A stretch of 9,378 nucleotides of DNA from an uncultured bacterium (GTDB lineage Bacteria > Bacillota_I > Bacilli_A > RF39 > UBA660), in contig CASEKZ010000094.1 in NCBI GenBank assembly GCA_949288625.1, positions 1 through 9,378 of the forward strand. Reading direction: 5' to 3'. A program made the translations under genes and the position numbers. Shown here in pieces: positions 1 through 5,778 of the stretch. Each line of letters opens with the position of its first letter. Position 1 is the stretch's first letter. The notes under the pieces are model-generated. The model was not told where the DNA came from and made no database searches. It saw only the letters and a list, made by a program, of their open reading frames with translations.

Positions 1-204
1 TTTTTCTAATTTAGAAATTCTTTCTTGAGGAGAAACATAATCGGGATCAAAACAATGCTCATCTTTGTTATAAGCAGTAATCCATTTTTCTAAAGTTTTT
101 AAAGGAATATTAAATTCCTCAGCAGTTTTAATAGTAGAATGGCCTTGAAGTTTAATAAGTTCAACGGTCATTTTTTTAAAGTCTCTTGAATAAGACATAG
201 ACAT
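1..204 (-). CDS. IS3-family transposase OrfA, N-terminal part (cut by window edge)
   Basis: This is the first 68 codons of a minus-strand frame that runs off the left edge without a stop. The protein begins MSMSYSRDFKKMTVELIKLQ, followed by an AEEFNIPLKTLEKWI helix-turn-helix and then a KLEK segment that looks like the start of the leucine-zipper region. This layout matches OrfA of IS3-family elements (HTH_Tnp_1), which binds the terminal inverted repeats; the DDE catalytic OrfB is normally made by a -1 frameshift further along and would lie outside the window. The start at 204 is supported by an AAGGTGTG ribosome-binding site about eight bases upstream; a second Met two codons later is an alternative. 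The frame is open over the visible part. Family assignment rests on the motif pattern only. A stand-alone HTH regulator is possible but less likely. Confidence 0.8.
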   Translation of the reverse strand, partial: MSMSYSRDFKKMTVELIKLQGHSTIKTAEEFNIPLKTLEKWITAYNKDEHCFDPDYVSPQERISKLEK

Positions 205-308
205 AACAATCACACCTTTCTAATTAATAATAATTTATCATAAAATTTACATATATAACACCCTCTTTAACAACTGTCTAATGAAAAGTATACATCCCGT
301 TTTCCACA
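1..308 (-). mobile_element. Partial IS3-family insertion sequence, orfA-proximal end
   Basis: The orfA gene reads leftwards and is preceded by about 90-100 bp of non-coding DNA. Read on the minus strand, that DNA contains TGTATACTTTTCATTAGACA starting at 294. A TG start with a TTAGACA motif a little inside resembles the terminal inverted repeats of IS3-family elements. A second possible boundary is the TGTGG at 308. The other end and any target-site duplication are outside the window, so the exact end is uncertain. The element is divergent from the surface-protein operon that starts just to its right. Confidence 0.5.
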
Positions 309-321
309 ATCGATAAAAATA

Positions 322-349
322 TTGACCCGGGGGGGGTATATGATATTAT
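322..349 (+). promoter_or_regulatory. Promoter of the LRR-dockerin/cohesin operon, with G8 tract in the spacer
   Basis: The -35 box is TTGACC (322-327) and the -10 box is TATTAT (344-349), preceded by an extended -10 TGa (341-343). The spacer is 16 bp and contains eight consecutive G (329-336). Transcription should start near 356, giving a leader of about 50 nt before the ATG at 409. The 16-bp spacer is one base short of optimal, so gain or loss of a G would change promoter strength. The boxes are seen directly; switching is inferred. Confidence 0.75.
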
Positions 350-408
350 AAACACAAGGTGGCGAGCAGTATTAGTTATCAATAATTATAGTGTGGTGAG
401 TGTATAAT

Positions 409-2892
409 ATGAAAAAAAGAATGAATAAAATAATAGGTTTAATAACAAAGAAAAAAAGAAAAGTAGTATTATTAACCATAATATTTTTAATGATATTTAC
501 CTCGGTTTTTATATACATTAATTTAACAAACCCAACAAAAATAAATAGTTACGTAGCAAGTGTAATAAATAAAGGAGCACCTGCTAATAAAGCGTTTGAA
601 GATGAAGTGTTTTATAAGGCAGTAATAGATGCTTATAACAAAGAAAATAATACAAGTTTACCATATACAGCAAACCTGACGGAAGAACAGTTAAGCACTA
701 TAACAAGAGTTAGTTATAGTGGCTCAGGTAAACCATCTGACGAAAAAATAATTAGTACAAAAGGTTTAGAAAAGTTAACAAATTTAACATATTTGAATTT
801 GGAATATAATAACATAAGTGAAATAGACGTAAGTAAGAATACCGCATTAACATATTTGAATTTGGGAATTAATAACAACATAAGTGAAATAGATGTAAGT
901 AAGAATACCGCATTAACATCTTCGAATTTGAGAGATAATCACATAAGTAAAATAGACGTAAGTAAGAATACCGCATTAACATCTTTGGATTTGAGCCGTA
1001 ATTTTTTAAATTTTAGAAATAGTTTTAGTATAGACTTAAGTAGTAATACTGCATTAACATCTTTGGATTTGGGAGATAATCGCATAAGTAAAATAGACGT
1101 AAGTAAGAATACCGCATTAACATTTTTGAATTTGGGATATAATTACAATCTAAGTGAAATAGACGTAAGTAAGAATACCGCATTAACATATTTGAGTTTG
1201 AGTCATAATAACATAAGTGAAATAGACGTAAGTAAGAATACCGCATTAACATTTTTGTATTTGGGAGATAATAACATAAGTGAAATAGACGTAAGTAAGA
1301 ATATCGCATTAACATCTTTGGATTTGGGATATAATTACAATCTAAGTGAAATAGACGTAAGTAAGAATACCGCATTAACATCTTTGAATTTGGAATATAA
1401 TAACATAAGTGAAATAGACGTAAGTAAGAATACCGCATTAACATATTTGGATTTGACAGATAATAACATAAGTGAAATAGACGTAAGTAAGAATACCGCA
1501 TTAATATTTTTTTATTTGAACAATAATAATTTAAGTAGTATAGACTTAAGTAGTAATACTGCATTAACAATTTTGGTTTTGTATGACAATCCATTATCAC
1601 TTGGAGAATATAGATTAATTAAAGGAACTAGTGTAGAAGGTAATGGTGTTGGTAATGTAAAATTACCAGAGCAATTTCCAATTACGTATGAAATGGAAGA
1701 TGGTAGTATTGCATCTTATGATGATGGAACAATAAAAGGACTTAAAAGTGGAACGACCTATCTAAAAGCAACCCTAAAAGGAATTAAATCTTCATCCTTA
1801 AATAATTCTGAAGATTTAGTAGTAGAAGGGACCATAAAAGTATTCGATATAAAGTCTGATAAATATGAGATAAATAAAGAAGATAAATATATTTATACCA
1901 AGACGGATGCTGATAATAGCACGATAATGAAAAATATAACGGTTGAAAATGGAACTGGAAAGATAGAAAATAATATCTTTAAAGTAATGGATGAAGATGT
2001 TGTTGTAGAAGAGTATAAAATAGTAAATTATTCATCGTCTACTTATGATTTAAGTAAAGAGTATATTTATGTGGGAACAAATAGTTTTTCGGCAGGTAAC
2101 ATAAAACTAGTTAATTTAACAACAATGGTAAATAATAATACTTTAGAAATAAAGTATGGAAGTACGGTTATGGAATCATACAAGATAGTAAGTGTATCAT
2201 CAAGTAAGTATGATTTAAGTAAGGATTATATTTATACAGGAACAAACTCACTAGATAAATCAAAAATAACGTGTAAGAATTGTGAGTTAGAAGAAAAGAA
2301 TAATAATTTAAACATAAAGTATAATAATGAAGTGTTAGATAGTTATAAGTTATTAAGTTATTCATCATCTGTTTATGACTTAAGTAAAGAGTACATTTAT
2401 GTTGGAACAAATAGTTTTTCAGCAGGTAACATAAAACTAGTTAATTTAACAACAATGGTAAATAATAATACTTTAGAAATAAAGTATGGAAATACGGTTA
2501 TGGAATCATACAAAATAGTAAGTGTGTCATCAAGTAAGTATGATTTAAGTAAGGATTATATAAGAATAGAAAAAGATGAAACGTTTGATTTAGATAATAT
2601 TAAAGTAATAAACGGAGCAAAAGAGTATAGTAATGGTAAGTTATATATTAAGTATGGTAATGAAGTAATAAAAACATATACGGTATCATCAAGGTTAAAA
2701 GGAGACGTAAATAACGATAATAAGATAACGGTAATAGACGTATCAATGCTATATAGGCACGTAAAGAAAAGAGAAGAAATAACGGATAAAGACACGCTTT
2801 TAATAAGTGACATAAATGGTGATGGAAAAATAACGGTAATGGATGTATCATTGATATATAGGTATGTTAAAGGGAAAATAAATGAGTTATAG
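409..2892 (+). CDS. Surface protein: membrane signal/anchor, leucine-rich repeats, Ig-like segment, 55-aa repeats, C-terminal dockerin
   Basis: This 827-residue exported protein has, in order: a basic N-terminus and one hydrophobic helix (about 19-38), acting as signal peptide or signal anchor; an LRR cap (about 60-125, FEDEVFYKAVIDAYN and LTEEQLSTITR); twelve LRR units of 21-26 residues plus a partial one (126 to about 398) with the pattern LTxLxLxxNNISEIDVSKNTA; an Ig/BIG2-like stretch (about 417-475); a divergent copy and four 55-residue repeats (542-762, SSSxYDLSKxYIY); and a dockerin (765-827). The dockerin has two calcium-loop repeats, DVNNDNKITVID and DINGDGKITVMD, each followed by a helix. 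ATG at 409 is preferred over GTG at 400 because GGTGAG (395-400) lies eight bases upstream. The likely role is binding or adhesion at the cell surface, docked to a cohesin; the ligand is unknown. The cohesin-like gene follows in the same operon. There is no catalytic domain that I can recognise. Confidence 0.88.
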   Translation: MKKRMNKIIGLITKKKRKVVLLTIIFLMIFTSVFIYINLTNPTKINSYVASVINKGAPANKAFEDEVFYKAVIDAYNKENNTSLPYTANLTEEQLSTITRVSYSGSGKPSDEKIISTKGLEKLTNLTYLNLEYNNISEIDVSKNTALTYLNLGINNNISEIDVSKNTALTSSNLRDNHISKIDVSKNTALTSLDLSRNFLNFRNSFSIDLSSNTALTSLDLGDNRISKIDVSKNTALTFLNLGYNYNLSEIDVSKNTALTYLSLSHNNISEIDVSKNTALTFLYLGDNNISEIDVSKNIALTSLDLGYNYNLSEIDVSKNTALTSLNLEYNNISEIDVSKNTALTYLDLTDNNISEIDVSKNTALIFFYLNNNNLSSIDLSSNTALTILVLYDNPLSLGEYRLIKGTSVEGNGVGNVKLPEQFPITYEMEDGSIASYDDGTIKGLKSGTTYLKATLKGIKSSSLNNSEDLVVEGTIKVFDIKSDKYEINKEDKYIYTKTDADNSTIMKNITVENGTGKIENNIFKVMDEDVVVEEYKIVNYSSSTYDLSKEYIYVGTNSFSAGNIKLVNLTTMVNNNTLEIKYGSTVMESYKIVSVSSSKYDLSKDYIYTGTNSLDKSKITCKNCELEEKNNNLNIKYNNEVLDSYKLLSYSSSVYDLSKEYIYVGTNSFSAGNIKLVNLTTMVNNNTLEIKYGNTVMESYKIVSVSSSKYDLSKDYIRIEKDETFDLDNIKVINGAKEYSNGKLYIKYGNEVIKTYTVSSRLKGDVNNDNKITVIDVSMLYRHVKKREEITDKDTLLISDINGDGKITVMDVSLIYRYVKGKINEL
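784..1563 (+). repeat. Leucine-rich repeat array, twelve 63-78 bp tandem units
   Basis: Twelve in-frame units encode 21, 22 or (once) 26 residues each. Much of the unit is almost invariant at DNA level, especially the block ataagtgaaatagacgtaag followed by taagaataccgcattaaca. Long perfect repeats include 792-858 against 1383-1449 (67 bp) and 1130-1189 against 1322-1381 (60 bp). Units 4 and 12 are divergent, with SIDLSSNTA in place of EIDVSKNTA, and unit 4 carries a 4-5 residue insertion. Such identity makes the array prone to unit gain and loss by recombination or slippage. Confidence 0.92.
2029..2561 (+). repeat. 330-bp period duplication in the stalk region of the LRR protein
   Basis: The segment 2029-2231 recurs at 2359-2561 with about 10 mismatches in 203 bp, including a 70-bp perfect block (2092-2161 against 2422-2491). 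The period of 330 bp equals two 55-residue protein repeats, so a two-repeat block was duplicated as one unit. The intervening repeat (residues 597-651) is more diverged and holds the only Cys pair in the protein (TCKNCE). Confidence 0.9.
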
Positions 2893-2905
2893 GAAGGGCG
2901 AAAAA

Positions 2906-3559
2906 ATGAAAAAGATATGTGGTTTAATTATAATAGGATTAATGGCAATTATACCATTAAACATCAAGGCTGCAAGTAAAGTAGAAATAACATGTGATAA
3001 ACAAACGTATAATGTTCAAGAAGAAGCAGTGTGTACGTTAAAGGCAACAACGGATGAGGAAATAATAAGTGTATCGGGGAGTTTAAACACAGAAGATCAA
3101 ACGTTTGAAATAATACCAACGGCATCAGATATATGGCAAGGAGACGCAGATGATGGAAACATACAGTTATACACGGATGAAGAGAAAACCGGAACGTTTG
3201 ACATAGCAACGATAAGAGTAAAATTAAAAGAAGGAATAACGGTAGGAGAAAGTCAAGAAATAACACTAAGTGTAAATGATATTATGTTAGGAAACGTGGA
3301 TGGAGTAGAAAAACCTGCCGGAAATGTAACAAAAAAACTAACTTTTGTAAATATAAAAGAAGAAGCAAATGAAGAAACTAATAATAATCAAAATACAAAT
3401 GCTAATGAAGAGACAGGCCAAACAACTAATGGTACAGAAAATGAAGTAAAAAATCCAAGTACGAGTGATATAAACATAGTAATTATTGGTATGATTATGT
3501 TAATTGTTTTAACAGGAGTAATAGTTGGCGTAAGAAAATTGAAAAAGTTAAGCAAATAA
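2906..3559 (+). CDS. Membrane- or wall-anchored cohesin-like surface protein
   Basis: This 217-residue exported protein starts with a signal peptide (1 to about 22, MKKICGLIIIGLMAIIPLNI, cleavage after KA). A beta-rich domain follows (about 24-150) with two Cys (30, 43) that could form a disulphide, a DIWQGDADDGNIQLYTDEEKTG segment split as W77 to G96, and an ATIRVKLKEG strand. This resembles the cohesin-like domains common in uncultured Firmicutes. Then come an Asn/Glu/Thr-rich linker (about 151-182), NPSTSD (183-188), a membrane helix (about 189-209) and a basic tail. The end looks like a sorting signal with a non-LPXTG motif, or a plain tail anchor. An ATG at 2882 is possible, but 2906 has AGGAAGGG seven bases upstream and gives a clean signal peptide. 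The gene begins 13 nt after the LRR-dockerin gene, so translational coupling and a cohesin-dockerin pairing are likely inferences. The domain call is from sequence feel, not a profile search. Confidence 0.75.
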   Translation: MKKICGLIIIGLMAIIPLNIKAASKVEITCDKQTYNVQEEAVCTLKATTDEEIISVSGSLNTEDQTFEIIPTASDIWQGDADDGNIQLYTDEEKTGTFDIATIRVKLKEGITVGESQEITLSVNDIMLGNVDGVEKPAGNVTKKLTFVNIKEEANEETNNNQNTNANEETGQTTNGTENEVKNPSTSDINIVIIGMIMLIVLTGVIVGVRKLKKLSK

Positions 3560-3590
3560 ATATCTAGAATATCTAGATATTTTTTATTTA
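3558..3590 (+). terminator. Intrinsic terminator of the surface-protein operon
   Basis: A perfect 10-bp inverted repeat, AAATATCTAG (3558-3567) and CTAGATATTT (3573-3582), encloses a five-base loop and runs into a T-rich tract. It overlaps the last bases of the cohesin-like stop codon. The stem is AT-rich and so weak, but position and T tract fit. It separates the surface operon from the ribosomal operon. Confidence 0.75.
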
Positions 3591-3850
3591 TAATGGTATT
3601 GTTTTTTATAAAACATCATTTTTATAGTGGTTATATATGTTTTGTTAATAAAATTAATTAATTTATGATTGTGAGTAGTACATGAGCTAATAGTTTTTTG
3701 TATTTCTAATTTAAATGTATTTCATTTTTTTATTTAAACTACGAGAAGTGTGACATATATTATAATGTATTTAAATTTATTGCATTTTTTATTTAAAAAG
3801 GGACTTCTTAATGCGAATTAACAAAAGTTTAAAAAACTTGCTAAAACCCC
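3591..3850. other. AT-rich intergenic region without a gene
   Basis: No coding frame with a credible start and family resemblance is seen on either strand. The stretch holds an imperfect duplication: CATTTTTTTATTTAAA (3723-3738) and CATTTTTTATTTAAA (3783-3797), each close to an ATGTATTT. It also holds weak promoter-like boxes, TTGTTA (3642-3647) with TATGAT (3664-3669), and a lone TATAAT (3761-3766) without a good -35. A small perfect inverted repeat, AAGTTT/AAACTT, lies at 3825-3839. None of these can be given a function from sequence alone. Confidence 0.6.
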
Positions 3851-3879
3851 TTGAAATAAGGGAATTCTTCTGATATAAT
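3851..3879 (+). promoter_or_regulatory. Main promoter of the S10 ribosomal protein operon
   Basis: TTGAAA (3851-3856) and TATAAT (3874-3879) are separated by an ideal 17 bp, and an extended -10 TGa stands at 3871-3873. This is a very strong sigma-A type promoter, as expected for ribosomal protein genes. Transcription should begin around 3885-3887. A perfect inverted repeat CCCTT-gaaat-AAGGG (3848-3862) covers the -35 box. Confidence 0.9.
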
Positions 3880-3885
3880 TGTTAC

Positions 3886-4016
3886 TGCGTGTAGATGCAT
3901 GGATGTGCGAGGTTGCTGATACACCCGGTTAAGTTGCTTTTTTGAACTAAGGGATGTCAGGTAATTCGTTCGGAGCAAGTCTATACCAGATATAGGCGAA
4001 GGGAGGATAATCTAGT
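3886..4016 (+). promoter_or_regulatory. Structured 5' leader of the S10 operon (candidate ribosomal-protein leader RNA)
   Basis: The 5' UTR of about 130 nt has clear structure. An irregular long hairpin pairs CTGA (3916-3919) with TCAG (3957-3960); inside it CCC (3924-3926) faces GGG (3951-3953), and TTAaGTT (3929-3935) faces AACTAA (3945-3950) across a U-rich loop. A second hairpin, GTCTATA/TATAGGC (3979-3997) with loop CCAGA, sits just before the Shine-Dalgarno GGGAGG (4001-4006). The motifs GAGGTTGCTGA and GAGCAAGTCTATA look like the rpsJ leader of other Firmicutes as I remember it. In E. coli the S10 leader is the target of L4 autocontrol; whether L4 acts here is unknown. Confidence 0.65.
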
Positions 4017-4319
4017 ATGTCAAGTAAAATTCGAATTAGATTGAAAGCATATGATCATCGTTCTTTAGATTTGGCTGCCTCAAAAATAGTTGAGACGGTT
4101 AAACGTACTGGAGGTAAGGTAAGTGGGCCTGTGCCACTTCCAACGGAAATTCAAAAGTACACTATTTTAAGAGCGGTTCATAAGTATAAGGATTCACGTG
4201 AACAATTCGAAATGCGTACTCACAAAAGATTAATCGATATTTTAGAACCTAGTAAGGAAACGATTGATGCTTTGCAGCACCTAGACTTACCAAGTGGTGT
4301 AGATATCGAAATTAAGTAA
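4017..4319 (+). CDS. rpsJ: 30S ribosomal protein S10
   Basis: The 100-residue protein is the usual S10 length. S10 sits in the 30S head and in many bacteria also acts with NusB in antitermination. Diagnostic stretches are GPVPLPTEIQKYTILRAVHK (residues 37-56) and REQFEMRTHKRLIDI, with the conserved C-terminal LPSGVDIEIK. It is the first gene of the operon, behind the structured leader. The start is fixed by GGGAGG ten bases upstream and by the normal N-terminus. rplC follows after 15 nt. Nothing is missing. Confidence 0.98.
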   Translation: MSSKIRIRLKAYDHRSLDLAASKIVETVKRTGGKVSGPVPLPTEIQKYTILRAVHKYKDSREQFEMRTHKRLIDILEPSKETIDALQHLDLPSGVDIEIK

Positions 4320-4334
4320 TTATAGGAGGAAAAA

Positions 4335-5075
4335 ATGGAAAGAAAAGGAATCTTAGGTCGTAAGCTAGGAATGACTCAGGTTTTCTCTAAGGATGGTAAA
4401 TTAGTACCAGTAACCGTAGTTGAAGTGGAACCAAACGTTGTAACTCAAATTAAAACTATGGAATCTGATGGCTACGATGCTATCCAGTTGGGATTTGATA
4501 CCAAAAGGGAAAAACTAAGTAATAAAGCAGAAAAAGGTCATTTAGCAAAAGCTAACACTACTCCTAAGCGCTTCTTAAAGGAGATCCGCGGGGTAGATGT
4601 TAGTAAATATCAACTTGGTCAAGAACTTGATTGCACGGTTTTTGAAGAAGGCGAAATGGTTGATGTTACGGGGATCTCTAAAGGTAAAGGATTTCAAGGC
4701 GTAATTAAACGTTATAATCAATCAAGAGGTCCAATGGGACATGGATCACAATATCATAGAGGCGTTGGGTCTTTAGGAACAATGAGACCAATGCGTGTAT
4801 TTAAAGGTAAGAAATTACCAGGGCACATGGGACAAGAAACCGTTACTATGCAAAACTTAGAAGTGGTTGCGGTTATGAAAGAGGAAAACGCAATTTTAAT
4901 TAAGGGTAACGTTCCAGGTGCTAAAAAGTCTTTAGTTATCATCAAATCAGCGATTAAAAAGTCAAACGAAAAAAAGGAAAAGATTGATTTAATTAGTTAT
5001 GAGACTACTGAATCAAAGACTTTAGAACAAGCTGATGGCGTGGTAAACGAAGCATCACAAGAAACTATTGAATAA
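4335..5075 (+). CDS. rplC: 50S ribosomal protein L3, with C-terminal extension
   Basis: L3 is an early-assembly protein of the large subunit whose central loop reaches towards the peptidyl transferase centre. The start GILGRKLGMTQVF, the loop GHGSQYHRGVGSLG and RVFKGKKLPGHMG are typical. AGGAGG stands five bases before the ATG. The protein is 246 residues against about 209 in Bacillus or E. coli. The excess is a tail after about residue 206 that is rich in Lys, Glu, Thr and Ser (KKSNEKKEKIDL to the end at QETIE). The Gln that is methylated in E. coli L3 (in GSIGQ) is not present, as in other Firmicutes. A 76-nt gap separates it from rplD, the largest inside this operon. Confidence 0.97.
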   Translation: MERKGILGRKLGMTQVFSKDGKLVPVTVVEVEPNVVTQIKTMESDGYDAIQLGFDTKREKLSNKAEKGHLAKANTTPKRFLKEIRGVDVSKYQLGQELDCTVFEEGEMVDVTGISKGKGFQGVIKRYNQSRGPMGHGSQYHRGVGSLGTMRPMRVFKGKKLPGHMGQETVTMQNLEVVAVMKEENAILIKGNVPGAKKSLVIIKSAIKKSNEKKEKIDLISYETTESKTLEQADGVVNEASQETIE

Positions 5076-5151
5076 GTAAAAGTTAACTATTATTTAGTTA
5101 TTTAATGACTATAAAAATTATTTATACTTGTGATGGAAGGAGGAATTTGAA

Positions 5152-5778
5152 ATGCCAAAAACAGCACTTTTAAATTTAAAAGGTGAAAAAATTAAAGACA
5201 TAAAATTAGATGACAACGTTTGGGGAATAAAACCAAATGATCAAGTTATTTATGAACACATAAATTTATCAATGGCTAACGCAAGACAAGGAAGTCATTC
5301 GGTAAAAACACGCAGTGAGGTTTCTGGTGGTGGAAGAAAGCCATGGAGACAAAAAGGAACCGGAAACGCAAGACAAGGTTCTACGAGAGCACCTCACTGG
5401 GTTGGCGGTGGAGTTGTGTTTGGACCTAGTTCAAACAGAAACTACACTAAGAAAATGAATAAAAAAGAACGTCGTTTAGCTCTTAAATCAGCTTTAACTT
5501 ATAAGGCTAAAGCAAATGAAGTAGTAGCGATAGAAAAGTTTGATGTTAAAACAAATAAAACTCGTGACATGATAAAGTTATTGAGCGATTTAAATCTTAC
5601 TGGTAAGTTATTAATCGTAACTACCGAACTAACGGAAAACGAGGTTTTAGCAACTAGAAACATTAATTCAATAAAATTAATTTTAGCAAATGAATTAAAT
5701 ACGTATGATGTATTATCTTACGATAAGTTGGTTATTACCGAAGACGCTTTAAAATATGTTGAGGAGGTGCTTAAGTAA
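5152..5778 (+). CDS. rplD: 50S ribosomal protein L4
   Basis: The 208 residues match the usual L4 length. L4 binds 23S rRNA and lines the exit tunnel through its extended loop; in gamma-proteobacteria it also represses its own operon. The loop is clear: VSGGGRKPWRQKGTGNARQG then STRAPHWVGGGVVFGP (about residues 58-94). The C-terminal half has the LLIVTTE strand of the globular domain. A perfect AAGGAGG lies eight bases before the ATG. Its stop overlaps the rplW start by one base (TAATG), which points to translational coupling. Any L4 action on the upstream leader is untested. Confidence 0.98.
   Translation: MPKTALLNLKGEKIKDIKLDDNVWGIKPNDQVIYEHINLSMANARQGSHSVKTRSEVSGGGRKPWRQKGTGNARQGSTRAPHWVGGGVVFGPSSNRNYTKKMNKKERRLALKSALTYKAKANEVVAIEKFDVKTNKTRDMIKLLSDLNLTGKLLIVTTELTENEVLATRNINSIKLILANELNTYDVLSYDKLVITEDALKYVEEVLK

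Noticed and set aside
403..408. TATAAT just before the LRR gene start as an alternative -10
   Set aside because: No -35 at a suitable distance, and it would give a transcript starting inside the gene; the 322-349 promoter is much better.
784..1563. CRISPR-like appearance of regularly spaced identical blocks
   Set aside because: The blocks are in frame within a large coding gene, the period is 63-66 bp, and the segments between them are partly repeated LRR codons, not unique spacers.
1025..1600. A 191-codon open frame on the minus strand with a repeated MLMRYSYLRLFHLCYY pattern
   Set aside because: It is the antisense shadow of the LRR repeats, whose 63-bp period keeps all frames open; it has no ribosome-binding site and no family resemblance.
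2168..3266. Several minus-strand frames of 67-100 codons under the surface genes
   Set aside because: Low-complexity Leu/Tyr-rich translations opposite strong plus-strand genes, without start signals.
3811..3873. A 20-codon frame (MRINKSLKNLLKPLEIREFF) before the S10 leader
   Set aside because: It overlaps the promoter boxes, has no family match and ends at the extended -10; most likely chance.
3929..3950. Hairpin with a run of six T in the S10 leader as an attenuator terminator
   Set aside because: The T run lies in the loop, not after the stem, so it does not have terminator form.
5102..5128. Possible internal promoter before rplD (TTAATG, TATACT)
   Set aside because: The spacer is only 15 bp and the -35 is poor; AT-rich sequence yields such matches by chance.
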